64,000 bases of DNA. Source: Malachius bipustulatus. Taxonomy: Eukaryota; Arthropoda; Insecta; Coleoptera; Melyridae. Below are positions 52,661 through 64,000 of this stretch, one piece after another. Positions within the stretch are counted from its first letter, which is position 1. The number at the start of each line of letters is the position of its first letter. Where the stretch lies: the NCBI GenBank assembly GCA_910589415.1, contig OU342634.1, forward strand, positions 372,001-436,000, in the 5' to 3' direction. The notes beneath the pieces are model-generated. The model saw only the letters and a list, made by a program, of their open reading frames with translations, ran no database searches and was not told the origin of the DNA. The position numbers were made by a program, and so were the translations under genes.

Positions 52661-53036
52661 TTATTTACATTACAAGCTACGAAAGTTCACGTTTAGGTGT
52701 GAGGTGGATTTAAATACCCGAAGCGAAGCGTAGCGTAGCCGAGGTTATTTAAAAACTCCGAGCACCTGCAAGAGCTTTCGTAGCGTGTAATGTATTAAAC
52801 TTTTCATTCTCCCCTTGCCATATTGAACCACGGATTAAGAAGAAATGAGTAAAATAATACGATTCAGTGATAACAATGGAATTATTATAAGGTGCCATGT
52901 TTTTAACATTACCATAGTAACGATAGTTTTAAATTATTAATTTATGACACTGTCAAGTTTAAAACTCTGTATCGCTATATTTTCAGAATCTTTGATCGTA
53001 GTTCACTTCAAAATGAATTTCATTCAAGAAGCTGCA

Positions 53037-53106
53037 AATTCCAGCAAATCTTTCTGGAACATACAATAATAATTATTTGTATGTTCCAGAAAGATTTACT
53101 GGAATT
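53037..53106. repeat. Long hairpin in repeat unit 1
   Basis: AATTCCAGCAAATCTTTCTG... pairs with ...CAGAAAGATTTACTGGAATT around AATAATTATT; one mismatch in ~30 bp. Repeated at 53682-53751. Confidence 0.92.
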
Positions 53107-53681
53107 TTTATTGCAGTTTTACATTTAATTTTCCATCTAATTAAACGTTAATCAAACTGACATTTCTACTTTTTTGTCCAGGCCACGAAAGTTTTTCATA
53201 GCTAGCAACCACCTAGCAACCTATCACCTAGGATGTTTTACTTTCGCTTTCGGTTGTCTTATCAAGACAGAAAGTTACACTTTCGTAAAGGGGAGAATGA
53301 AATAGTTATTTACATTACAAGCTACGAAAGTTCACTTTTAAGTGCGAGGTCTTTTGAATAGCCGAGGCGAAGCGTAGCGTAGCCGAGGATATTTAAAAAC
53401 TCCGAGCACCTGAAAGAGCTTTCGTAGCGTGTAATGTATTAAACTTTTCATTCTCCCCTTGCCATATTGAACCACGGATTAAGAAGAAATGAGTAAAATA
53501 ATACGATTCAGTGATAACAATGGAATTATTATAAGGTGACATGTTTTTAACATTACCATAGTAACGATAGTATTAAATTATTAATTCATGACACTGTCAA
53601 GTTTAAAACTCTGTACCGCTATAATTTTAGAATCTTTGATCGTAGTTTAGTTCAAAGTGAATTTCATTCAAGAAGCTGCAA

Positions 53682-53751
53682 ATTCCAGTAAATCTTTCTG
53701 GAACATACAATAATAATTATTTGTATGTTCCAGAAAGATTTACTGGAATTT
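53682..53751. repeat. Long hairpin in repeat unit 2
   Basis: Same hairpin as in unit 1, here with perfect arms (CCAGTAAATC/GATTTACTGG). Confidence 0.92.
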
Positions 53752-53989
53752 TTTATTGTAGTTTAACATTCAATTTTCCATCTAAATAAACGTTAATCAA
53801 ACTGACATTTCTACTTTTTTGTCCAGGCCACGAAAGTTTTTCATAGCTAGCAACCACCTAGCAACCTATCACCTAGGATGTTTTACTTTCGCTTTCGGTT
53901 GCCTTATCAAGACAGAAAGTTACACTTTCGTAAAGGGGAGAATGAAATAGTTATTTACATTACAAGCTACGAAAGTTCACTTTTAGGTG

Positions 53990-56655
53990 TGTAGTGTAAA
54001 CTACCTTTAAATCCTGAGATCCTGCGTCATGCGCACAAATCTGTAATGTAACATGCCTAAATTGAATGACTGAATGGTTTTTGAAAAAGAAGAACCCCTT
54101 TGACGTTTGAAATGTGAACTTGTCTGTCATGAGTGACTGTTTGATTTTCCCGCCCTGAATATTTGATTTGAATTTAAAGTTCTCCCTCCCTGATTTCAAA
54201 TAAATGACCACATCACTTACTTACCGTTTGTAATTGTTATTTACCTTGGCTCGTGATTTACCTGTGTTCGTAGTTTTGGCTCGTGTCTATTACCTGGGCT
54301 CGTGTTCGTCTAGTTTTTACCTTGTTTGGACCTTGTTGTTGTGTGTAGTAACCTTATTTTGGTTCGTTCGTAGCAAACGCTACGAAAATACTTTGAGAGA
54401 GTCTTTTGTTGAGAGATAGGAGATTTAATTTAAAAGACAGAGTTTCCCCTTTGAATGAATCGATTTATTGACTTTTAAATTGATTTGAATGTTTAGTCTG
54501 TTTACCCAGTGATCCCAAAAAGGGTTTTCCTCCTAAGAAAGTTTATAGTCACGAGGAAAAAAAGAAAACCCAGTAAAAACAACCGACCTCGGACTTGCAA
54601 AGTGCCAAGAAATAAAATACAAAAACATACAAGAAAAACACACAACGAAACACATACAATGAAACGACGACATGTTAGAATCAAGCATTTGCTTGGGCGT
54701 TGAGGGGTGAGAACTAAATCTCTTGTATTATGGTAACCTGTCATTTTAACGTTAGTCTTTGCGAACCGTTTAGTACCTGTAAAGAAAAGACATAACAAAA
54801 CACACATAAATTTAGACCCTTTGATGCACGAAGCCCAATCGACTTTCAATACACCTCCGCAGACTAATAGAAAAGACGTAATAAAACACACACAAATTAG
54901 ACCTTGTTGATGCGAGAAGCCTCATTGACTTTCAACACACCCCGGACTAATAGCAAATAAATAAAATCGATTCCAAAGGACATCCAACGTTAAAATGAGA
55001 CATAACCCATACAACAGATTGAAGCGTCGCTGTCTGACGTTGCGATTCGTGAATCAAACATGCAAAATCATATCGCCGTTTCATTTAGAATTTTACATAA
55101 AAATACACCAGGACAAAACATAAAATACAAGAGACACAACACATAACATCGTCACCGTTTTGGTGCAAAATTGACATTGATAAACAAATCTGTTATATTC
55201 AGGAAAGACCACATTTTATCTTTCTATTTCAAGGACTCATACCTCCTGAAAAGGAAACAAGACACACAAAAATGCATAAAAACAAATAAATAAATCAGGC
55301 GAGTAAATAAATGGCAGCAGGTAAATAAATATAGGTCAGAGCATGTAAAATCAGTAGCAATAAATAAATAGGTCAGAGCAAGTAAATCAGTAGCATCATC
55401 AAAATAAATATATAGTTTAGAGTCCAGGAAATATGAAATACAAAATGAGGCCAAACATATTATATAGCAGAGGCGTTATCGATCCGTAAAAAGACAGTCC
55501 TCGATAACAATTTAGAAAAGCAATCAAATTCATCTGTACGTGTGTCCGCTCGCATTCCAAAACGATAAAATTTCAATTTGAATAAAATGATTAATGATCA
55601 AACAAGTCACAAGTGAAATTAATTTAGCATAAACAAGATTAAAATCAAAAGAAAGGCAAATGTTCATTAAATTGACGATAATGACAAAGAAGTTAAAAAT
55701 TCACCAATAAAATGCAATCAAAGATATAATAAAATTATACAGTGTGATCGTTTAAATAGTTTCATGAATAAAATGTAAATAAAATTGTTTAGAGCAGAAA
55801 AGAGTTTAAAATACAAAGAAAATGTGATCATGGTAGAATAAATTGTTTTTAGAGAAATGTGCTTGATCATAATAATAATAATAATAATAATAATCAAAAA
55901 GGCATGTGCTGATTCAAGATTTCAATAAATAAATTTAAATAATTCAAATAAACAAAGACTTCGGTAAAACGTGGAGTCAAAATGAATCATGTTTTCTGTA
56001 AAACGTGGTGTTATACAATTGGTGTTAAAAATGGGGCCCTGCTACTGCAAAACGTGGCGTCATACAATTGTATGATTTTCATGAGATAAAATTAAAAGTC
56101 GAGCAGCACGTGTTAATTTACCAATTAAAATAGATAGCAATTGTAAACCTCTTTACACACAGAAATAATTATTAAAACGCTATGGGCATGGGCCCCATAA
56201 CAATTAAACAAAAGCCACGTGCGCCTCCTTACCATTGGCTTTTAAACAAATCATGTTTCAAACAATAAATAAACAGTAAAAGGTAAGAGCTAGTCTCTTG
56301 TAATATTGCAATAACAAATAAATAAGAAAAAGAATAAACTCACGTGTGTAGTAGGCACAAATAAACAAATAACAAATGCTGGGAGTGTATAACCAAAAAC
56401 AGCTGAGCTCGACGGCCCGTACTCACTCTCTCGATGTCAGCAATAAAGTGAAGTCTGACCGCTGAGGGTTCACTAATGGCAAATGCGTACCACGTTTTTG
56501 GATACGTTGAGTGACTGACAAAAATGACGTTTCTGCTTTGAAAGCTTGAAAAGTGACAAGTGACATTTGAATTCACAGAATATAACTGAATAGGATCGAC
56601 TCTTAAGTTTACAATTTTTAACATGCGCAGTTGTCATATGGTTTGGGTCCTTTCA
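53990..56655 (-). repeat. LTR, 3' copy
   Basis: Starts TGTAGTGTAAACTACC and probably ends GGTTTGGGTCCTTTCA (TG...CA). The inner end is inferred, since the second copy leaves the window. Non-coding; it includes an (ATA)n run at 55869-55894. The minus strand before it reads CCAAGGGGCGTC, a weak polypurine tract. Confidence 0.75.
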
Positions 56656-57186
56656 GACGCCCCTTGGAATTTGGATCGTGAAAAGAATTTGAAAGAGACA
56701 AATTTCACTCTAAAATTTGACAAACGACAACTGTGCATGCGGTGACATTTCCTACTCCTTTAAAATCTAGTACGACACATGTCGTTTACAATGTTTTGCA
56801 AAAATTCTGAACCATGAACTGATACACTTCACAAATGCACAACACTTCACTGATCTGAAAACGAACTTGGTGCGAGGTCTGCGTAACTCGTCTTGACAAC
56901 GCTGGGCTTGTAAGCATGGTGTTACCTCTGTGTTTGTTTCTTCATTAACAAATCGTATATGCATGATGCGTTGTAGAACAATTATAAGAGCCAGAATGTA
57001 GAAGACAAAATTTATGAATTACTTCAAGAACTGCGTTAGAAACAGAATTGTCGCACAAAGATACTAAAATGTTTTTTTTTTCTGAAATTGGACTTTAATG
57101 ACAAGAAAGATAGAAGAGAGAAAAGAAAAATTGAAACAATGGCTTCGGCAGAAAGGGAGAAAAAAATGAACTAGGGCGAGTGAGAA

Positions 57187-58113
57187 CTAATCTGATGCAT
57201 AAGGGTGTCCCTGGCGAATAGTTTGATTAGACGACACTGGTCTCTTCCTAATGGTAACCTGCCGTTCTAAAAATTCTACGGCACTGGATATGGAACGATC
57301 TGAAACGGTGGTCCACAAAGATTGGATGTCGATGGGGAACTGCGCCATTATTTCTGCTACCACTTGATTTTCGGGAATGGGGGGTGAAAAATTTTTATAG
57401 CAGTTGACCTGCCTGAGGAAATATTCCGTCATGGAGAAAGACTTTTCAGATGTAAATCTCATATTGCCCAACCTGACACGTTCAGCGAATTGCCGTTCAC
57501 TGGACCAATAAAACTTCAAAAATACTTGCTTGAAATCGTCAAACCCATCACACGCAGCAGCACATACATTTCCCCAATCAGCCGCAGGGCCTAATAAGCA
57601 ATTTTGTGCGATTTCCAGCGTCTCCATCGGTGAAGCCCCAATCGACTTGGCATACTTCTCCACTTGTTTTATGAAAAACACCGGGTGGTGTTTTTCGAGC
57701 GACCGGAACACAGGCTTATTTACCAACGTGGTCATCGGTGTGGTTCTTGCGGCCAGCGCCAAGGCCACGCGCTTCCAGTCGGAATCACCTGTCTCCGATC
57801 CGATGTTCATAGCCCCAGGTTGACTATTCACACGCGATGACATATGTCTGGGTGGTGGTGTTGGCGGTGAGACATGGCTTGTCTCAGGGAACATCAAGGA
57901 TGCTGTCGAGGTACTGGTTTCTCGTCGCTCTACTGGTACTTCTGGAACCCCCGGCAAAGTACCCTGCTGTCGCTGAAGTAAGATAGCTATTTGGGCGCCC
58001 TGTTCCTGCAACGCTTTTCGCAGCTCCCGAATCTCCTCGTCCCTAGGATCCATTGTGGTGTCTTCGTTGTTGTCCTGGTTAGGCGCACTCGTGTTCAGTC
58101 CCTCGGGTTCCAT
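57187..58113 (-). CDS. Retrotransposon Gag (308 aa)
   Basis: ATG at 58111-58113, TAG-free to 57187. Residues 22-48 form a coiled coil (DEEIRELRKALQEQGAQI), then a Pro/Ser-rich linker (PPTPPPRHMSS). The Gag core follows at about 130-290, with KPVFRSLEKHHPVFFIKQVE, LLGPAADWG, FKQVFLKFYWSSERQ and FTSEKSFSMTEYFLRQ. No CCHC knuckle, protease or polymerase follows. The frame is undamaged, so the protein may still be made. Gag would package RNA, with Pol supplied by another element. Confidence 0.88.
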   Translation of the reverse strand: MEPEGLNTSAPNQDNNEDTTMDPRDEEIRELRKALQEQGAQIAILLQRQQGTLPGVPEVPVERRETSTSTASLMFPETSHVSPPTPPPRHMSSRVNSQPGAMNIGSETGDSDWKRVALALAARTTPMTTLVNKPVFRSLEKHHPVFFIKQVEKYAKSIGASPMETLEIAQNCLLGPAADWGNVCAAACDGFDDFKQVFLKFYWSSERQFAERVRLGNMRFTSEKSFSMTEYFLRQVNCYKNFSPPIPENQVVAEIMAQFPIDIQSLWTTVSDRSISSAVEFLERQVTIRKRPVSSNQTIRQGHPYASD

Positions 58114-58982
58114 TATGAGCAGCTTCGTGGAAGATGTTCGAATCCGTTTCTGTGGACCAAAATATACACAGCAGTATCGTATTCAAACAAGAAATAATAA
58201 TAATAATAATGTGTGTGTGCATGTGGTTGTTTTGTTACCGCTGATTTGATTCGAACAAGTGCGAATGACATCGCCCGTGCTCTGAATGTCGTCACGATTG
58301 TCTGAATGTCGCCATGCTTGATTTTAAACAAGTGCGAATGATTTCGCCCCTTGTTTGGATGTCTTTTGTGTGTTTCGAAAGGGTGCGTTCCTACTTGGAA
58401 TGGCCCCCTGGTGTTTTGTGTGTGCGCGCCCCTACTTGAAATGACCCCCCTGAGTGTTTCGTGTGTGTGTGAGTGTCGAGGATCCTGTCGTGAATCACTC
58501 GGGAGTGTTTTGAATGTGTGAGTGTTTGCGTTTCCTTTGTGAATTGCCCCGTGAGTGTTTTCGTGTGGTCGTGTTTCGACTGTGTCTCTGCGCTCCTGAC
58601 CTGAATCGTTGTGACTCTGTGAGTGGAGCACTGCGCCTCTGAACTGAATTTACCTGTGACTACCTAATCGTGCGTGAAGCACTGCGCTCCTGCGGTTTCA
58701 CGTTTTTGCTTACGTGACTGTTTTGAACTTGTCGGAAAGACTGCGCACTTGTTTTTCTCTTTGTTTGATTTAACGATCGTTTCGAATGTGTCTGAAGGAC
58801 TGCGCCTACTTGGATTGCAAATTTTGGATTGAACGCTTGTCTCGAACATGTGTTTTTCTTGACTGACTTTTTGACTGAGGGAAACCTGTCGTTTTTGCCC
58901 CTGAATTTGAATTTTTTTTTTTTTAAATCTCCAATCTCTACTTGACTAACTCAAAGTATATCCTGGTCACGCGCAGCAATTC
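58114..58982 (-). other. Leader of gag-only element with degenerate repeats
   Basis: Between the 5' LTR and gag. 58420-58860 repeats blocks like CACTGCGCxCCTG and TTTCGAATGTGTC at 50-70-bp spacing. A T-run lies at 58909-58924. Long minus frames here are repetitive and unlikely to be genes. The expected TGG primer site is not evident next to the LTR. Confidence 0.5.
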
Positions 58983-61491
58983 TGTAGTGTAAACTACCTT
59001 TAAATCCTGAGATCCTGCGTCATGCGCACAAATCTGTAATGTAACATGCCTAAATTGAATGACTGAATGGTTTTTGAAAAAGAAGAACCCCTTTGACGTT
59101 TGAAATGTGAACTTGTCTGTCATGAGTGACTGTTTGATTTTCCCGCCCTGAATATTTGATTTGAATTTAAAGTTCTCCCTCCCTGATTTCAAATAAATGA
59201 CCACATCACTTACTTACCGTTTGTAATTGTTATTTACCTTGGCTCGTGATTTACCTGTGTTCGTAGTTTTGGCTCGTGTCTATTACCTGGGCTCGTGTTC
59301 GTCTAGTTTTTACCTTGTTTGGACCTTGTTGTTGTGTGTAGTAACCTTATTTTGGTTCGTTCGTAGCAAACGCTACGAAAATACTTTGAGAGAGTCTTTT
59401 GTTGAGAGATAGGAGATTTAATTTAAAAGACAGAGTTTCCCCTTTGAATGAATCGATTTATTGACTTTTAAATTGATTTGAATGTTTAGTCTGTTTACCC
59501 AGTGATCCCAAAAAGGGTTTTCCTCCTAAGAAAGTTTATAGTCACGAGGAAAAAAAGAAAACCCAGTAAAAACAACCGACCTCGGACTTGCAAAGTGCCA
59601 AGAAATAAAATACAAAAACATACAAGAAAAACACACAACGAAACACATACAATGAAACGACGACATGTTAGAATCAAGCATTTGCTTGGGCGTTGAGGGG
59701 TGAGAACTAAATCTCTTGTATTATGGTAACCTGTCATTTTAACGTTAGTCTTTGCGAACCGTTTAGTACCTGTAAAGAAAAGACATAACAAAACACACAT
59801 AAATTTAGACCCTTTGATGCACGAAGCCCAATCGACTTTCAATACACCTCCGCAGACTAATAGAAAAGACGTAATAAAACACACACAAATTAGACCTTGT
59901 TGATGCGAGAAGCCTCATTGACTTTCAACACACCCCGGACTAATAGCAAATAAATAAAATCGATTCCAAAGGACATCCAACGTTAAAATGAGACATAACC
60001 CATACAACAGATTGAAGCGTCGCTGTCTGACGTTGCGATTCGTGAATCAAACATGCAAAATCATATCGCCGTTTCATTTAGAATTTTACATAAAAATACA
60101 CCAGGACAAAACATAAAATACAACCCAGCAAACACAGTTACATAACCGCAATAAAATAATTATATACCCTTGCGACCAACTTGATCTCTGGAATATACTA
60201 TGTAACGTCAATGTAAATTGCCAGTGACTCACAATGTCCCACTCGATGCGCACATTTATATTATATACCTGTTACGTTACCAAAGGATGTTGGTAGTATA
60301 TTACGAGATTATGTTCTATGTATGTTCAATGTAGTCTTGTAGAGATGTCACAGATAGGTAACAGTGATGAATATAGTATATTTATTTTGACATTTCCATT
60401 ATATACAGTCAATATTAGATATATATCACATGGTCATTCACAGTATATTGAAAGTTTCATACCAGTGATGCAAAATTTATATTGCATGGATTTCACATTT
60501 TATAGTAAATAATCGGGGCTATGATGTATCAATTTATGTAATTTATACACATTATCTAATCACAAAATTATACTGTTTTATAAACGAAATGTCATAAAAG
60601 TTAGTGTTTTTTACAAAACAACAATGTAGTTTTGACATGTTCGTTATTAAAGTACCTAGTATAATTTAGAGATTACATAATGTGTAAAAATTACATAAAA
60701 TTGATACATCATAGCTCTGAATATCTTTGCGATACCTATACCTGCCACGTATCACTGAATTAATTTTAGCCCTTATTTGTGGGATATAGGTCTCTTAACA
60801 ATATTAAAAAAAATTGATATTAAACCAAGTTTAAAAAAAAGATATCAATTTCATAGATAGGTATACAAATCAATGAAAGAACGGAATGAAAAAATCACAT
60901 TTTATTAAATTAAGGCACATTAAATTAAATAACAAACATTGTTAATAAACTATAAAAAAATATATTAGTCTTATAAAAAATAAATATCTAATTATCTTAT
61001 AAAAAAATAAATAAATGCATAAATATCTTATATAAAAAAACAAATACAATCCTCTTGTAAAAAAAAAACAAATAATAGATGTTATAAAAAACAAAACAAA
61101 AACATAATCCTCTTATAAACAGAAATACATAATTCTCTTGTAATAATATTTTTTTTTATATGATGAGATATTTAAAAGTGCATTTTTTAAGGATTTGTCT
61201 GCTCAGTATTTTTTTCTCTCTGTCTTCCCTTTGTTTGGCATGTCTGAACCAGTCCTCAGTCCTCACAGAACGCTTCGAATTCCTTTTCGCTCAGATTATG
61301 GTAGATTGAGAGTATTGTATCTACAAAATGTAAAATTAAATAGGTAAATATTATTCTATGAAGAAAACATCTCCCTTTATAGGGTTACAAATAAACCTCG
61401 AAATAAACACTTGGAAGTCTTTATCTAAAGGAAAATTAACAGGCGTTTAATAAAAAAAAGACTAGCAATATGCTCAATGAAATAAGAAATA

Positions 61492-61640
61492 TGCCCGTAT
61501 TCACAAACGATAACTTCCTAAATAATTACGTAATCAATTATCGCCATCTCATTCTATTGCAAAAAAACTGCATATCTCCATCTCACTCATTTAAATAATT
61601 ACGTCATTATTTAGGAAATTATCGTTTGTGAATACGGGCA
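61492..61640. mobile_element. 149-bp MITE
   Basis: Inverted ends TGCCCGTATTCACAAACGAT run about 38 bp with ATA on both sides (61489-61491, 61641-61643). Three-base duplications are typical of Harbinger-type elements, but the class is not proven. Confidence 0.8.
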
Positions 61641-62120
61641 ATAGTCTTATAATACGATGCAAAATAGTAATAATGACATCGCAATTTACTTGACCTAATC
61701 TGAGCTGGTCATTTTGGAGAATTTGCAAGATAAATAATAACTTATCAAGTGCTTATCCCTTGTAATAGATCATCAAACAGAAAAATACCTTTTAATAACA
61801 AAACAGGGAGTCTGTTGCAAATTTTTAAGTTGTTTCTTAAGTCCAAATGTATTAGTGGTTTGTAAAATATATATATCTGCGATGTAACACAATCCTCAAA
61901 GACTAACCTCTATAATATTCCTTCAACCCCTTAAAGCCTAATGTAACAGCATGGAAATTTCTTTCTAACCAAATAAATATCATAGGGCCGGTCTCATAAC
62001 AATGTTAAAAGTCGCTTCAAACTACTATTGTTAAAATCAATCCTAACCAAGATGAAATTGAAATTTTAAAGAGATTCTAATTTTATTACGATAATGGCCT
62101 CTACATTAGACTATACTATA

Positions 62121-62283
62121 CATTAGTATGGAAATTATGTACAGTAACTGACAGTACTAAAAAAGCAATTTCGGAGAAGCGGCAAGCGGAAAATTTTTCT
62201 CGCAACGAAAGTTTCTGCTTGCCGCTTCTCTAAAATTACTTTTTTGGAAATGTCAGTTACTGTATACAATTTCCGTACCGATG
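62121..62283. mobile_element. 163-bp palindromic MITE
   Basis: Almost entirely palindromic: CAT(C/T)GGTACGGAAATT-type ends, CAGTAACTGACA and GAGAAGCGGCAAGCG arms, TA at both sides. Same family as 22485-22694. Confidence 0.8.
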
Positions 62284-62339
62284 TATAGGTCGTATAGGTA
62301 ATAGGTATATGGTATAATATGCTTGACGACTATAAAGTA

Positions 62340-62660
62340 AACTTACCTCTCATTGGCAGGTATGCTAAACTCATCGTTAACCTTTGACATAAACATCTTT
62401 AAAATATGAAATTAACTGTAACCGTGAGAGAGTTATTATTAATTTCAATGGACGCCGTTTGTGATGATTCAATTTTTTAATTTCCTCACATTCACACATA
62501 AACGACGCGGAACGCACGCCACGCCATTCACCAAACACCAACGCCATAACGACGCCAACCGGACCAAAACACAACACAACACCACCACCAGAGCAAGCGC
62601 GTGCGCGAGTCGCCAGCTCCAAAACGCGACACTCACAAACACTACAAACGTGGGCACTTT
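62340..62660 (-). promoter_or_regulatory. CpG-rich patch with possible first exon
   Basis: 62490-62640 is much richer in C, G and CpG than the rest of the element. On the minus strand it is followed by ATG TTT ATG and a consensus donor GAGAG|GTAAGTTT. It may be a promoter with first exon of a captured or former element gene. Weak. Confidence 0.3.
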
Positions 62661-64000
62661 TTTCATGTATTATTATTGGCTAGGTTATATAATATAATTG
62701 TTATGTAGATGTAGCCAAAAAGTCGCCGCTAAGTTATTGCAGGAATATAAGTTCTGATACATAACTTATATTTAAAACTTTGTGATGTGATTTTGCTTCC
62801 TAGATGGGAGGTAGATGTGATGTTCAGAAATTACAATCACTCAACATCAAGGGTACATCAAGGAGATTAGAAAGTTTTGTTGAGGTTATATAAAATATCA
62901 ATGTCCCTGCAACGTCTTCGATACATATGGCTTGAAACCCTATTGTCCCACTTCCATCTATGTTGTATCATTAAGATATATCGCAATGTAATTCAAACAG
63001 TACATCGCTGGTATGTTGAAATCACAAGTGTGTTTGTTGGGAAGAGACACAACACATAACATCGTCACCGTTTTGGTGCAAAATTGACATTGATAAACAA
63101 ATCTGTTATATTCAGGAAAGACCACATTTTATCTTTCTATTTCAAGGACTCATACCTCCTGAAAAGGAAACAAGACACACAAAAATGCATAAAAACAAAT
63201 AAATAAATCAGGCGAGTAAATAAATGGCAGCAGGTAAATAAATATAGGTCAGAGCATGTAAAATCAGTAGCAATAAATAAATAGGTCAGAGCAAGTAAAT
63301 CAGTAGCATCATCAAAATAAATATATAGTTTAGAGTCCAGGAAATATGAAATACAAAATGAGGCCAAACATATTATATAGCAGAGGCGTTATCGATCCGT
63401 AAAAAGACAGTCCTCGATAACAATTTAGAAAAGCAATCAAATTCATCTGTACGTGTGTCCGCTCGCATTCCAAAACGATAAAATTTCAATTTGAATAAAA
63501 TGATTAATGATCAAACAAGTCACAAGTGAAATTAATTTAGCATAAACAAGATTAAAATCAAAAGAAAGGCAAATGTTCATTAAATTGACGATAATGACAA
63601 AGAAGTTAAAAATTCACCAATAAAATGCAATCAAAGATATAATAAAATTATACAGTGTGATCGTTTAAATAGTTTCATGAATAAAATGTAAATAAAATTG
63701 TTTAGAGCAGAAAAGAGTTTAAAATACAAAGAAAATGTGATCATGGTAGAATAAATTGTTTTTAGAGAAATGTGCTTGATCATAATAATAATAATAATAA
63801 TAATAATCAAAAAGGCATGTGCTGATTCAAGATTTCAATAAATAAATTTAAATAATTCAAATAAACAAAGACTTCGGTAAAACGTGGAGTCAAAATGAAT
63901 CATGTTTTCTGTAAAACGTGGTGTTATACAATTGGTGTTAAAAATGGGGCCCTGCTACTGCAAAACGTGGCGTCATACAATTGTATGATTTTCATGAGAT

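Larger units (their letters stand above)
52661..53989. repeat. Tandem repeat, 645-bp unit, two full copies plus a start
   Basis: TTATTTACATTACAAGCTAC begins units at 52661, 53306 and 53951, exactly 645 bp apart. Copies differ by scattered substitutions. Within each unit the edges are inverted copies of each other (AAGGGGAGAATGAAA... and ...TTTCATTCTCCCCTT), GCGAAGCGTAGCGTAGCC is itself repetitive, and a long hairpin lies in the middle. The third unit is cut by the LTR at 53990. Confidence 0.93.
60124..63041. mobile_element. 2.9-kb element with CCCA(G/A)CAAACACA ends and 2-bp duplication
   Basis: Left end CCCAGCAAACACA, right end TGTGTTTGTTGGG, AA on both sides. The empty site (ATACAAGAGACAC at 55121-55133) is preserved in the other LTR, proving exact ends and a 2-bp duplication. 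Most of the inside is AT-rich and non-coding, with MITEs at 61492 and 62121. Minus-strand signals (ATG at 62393, a GAGAG|GTAAGT donor near 62342, an acceptor before 61321, then a frame with LSEKEFEAFCED) hint at a former gene. Joining them gives a quick stop. Confidence 0.88.
53990..64000 (-). mobile_element. Gag-only LTR element (TR-GAG-like), right end outside the window
   Basis: Two direct copies of a sequence starting TGTAGTGTAAACTACC (53990 and 58983) enclose a 2.3-kb interior whose only retroviral-type gene is a minus-strand Gag. From 53990 to 56087 the copies align without any length difference once a 2,918-bp insertion in the second is removed. No pol motif exists. Elements with LTRs and gag alone have been described in plants as TR-GAG. 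The missing right end prevents checking the target duplication. Confidence 0.8.
58983..64000 (-). repeat. LTR, 5' copy (interrupted, runs off the window)
   Basis: 58983-60123 and 63042-64000 equal 53990-55130 and 55129-56087 in length and apparently in sequence. A 2.9-kb element splits it at 60124. Confidence 0.9.

Noticed and set aside
54502..54891. 129-codon minus frame repeated at 59495-59884, with hydrophobic segments
   Set aside because: Both copies lie in the two LTRs of the gag-only element; the identity reflects recent LTR duplication and there is no recognisable domain.
58113..58631. 172-codon minus frame ahead of gag
   Set aside because: His/Thr-rich product of degenerate leader repeats; it runs into the gag start without protein-like features.
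61190..62400. Two-exon minus gene inside the 2.9-kb CCCA element
   Set aside because: The donor near 62342 and acceptor near 61321 look good, but the joined frame stops after a few codons and the other frame has an internal stop; kept only as a hint.

Overview
The window looks like a transposon graveyard from an insect chromosome. It is AT-rich and has spliced-gene signals, tRNA-derived SINEs, Ty3/gypsy LTR elements, non-LTR (LINE) fragments, many TA-flanked Tc1/mariner-type elements, hAT-type elements and a decayed THAP/P-element-like transposase gene. A 44-bp (TCAGG)n tract at 6871-6914 has the telomere unit known from beetles, so a beetle is my best guess, but this is only a hint. I recognise no host gene.

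Layout. 1-5918: a LINE endonuclease fragment, then a THAP9/P-element-like transposase pseudogene with three THAP-side exons whose intron holds a 2.1-kb DD41D mariner-like element (1326-3463). 5919-9892: a TA-flanked composite element built of two large palindromes separated by (TCAGG)n, with a second TA element (7571-9690) in its right arm. 9893-17520: two broken copies of one LINE, interrupted by a foreign LINE 3' end (10206-10921), by a gypsy element lacking reverse transcriptase (11067-15194), and by a three-deep nest of palindromic MITEs (15440-16883). 17521-19005: unassigned.

19014-39135 is bounded by matching 12-bp hAT-type ends, five GTAAAGAAT motifs at each end and a perfect 8-bp target duplication (agcttcag), so it reads as one 20.1-kb hAT-type element. 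It carries MITEs, SINEs, a motif-dense element with CCCA ends (21873-22999), a 56-bp minisatellite, a gypsy element with near-identical LTRs (31029-36838) and a small hAT MITE (37426-38249), but no recognisable hAT transposase.

39144-51475 is a second LINE. Its endonuclease is split by a 7.8-kb DD41D element (40094-47892), which in turn hosts a complete gypsy element with apparently identical LTRs and an open 1413-residue polyprotein (41441-46455). Its reverse transcriptase is split by a 1.1-kb TA element full of short inverted motif arrays (49229-50320). 52661-53989 is an exact 645-bp tandem repeat with a long hairpin in each unit. From 53990 to the end lies a gag-only LTR element on the minus strand with LTRs of about 2.7 kb. 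The second LTR runs off the window and is split by a 2.9-kb element whose empty site is preserved in the first LTR.

The coding regions do not work together as a pathway. They are mobile-element proteins at different stages of decay. The order of nesting gives relative ages: the LINEs and the P-like gene are oldest, and the 41.4-46.5 kb gypsy, the gag-only element and its 2.9-kb passenger are youngest.
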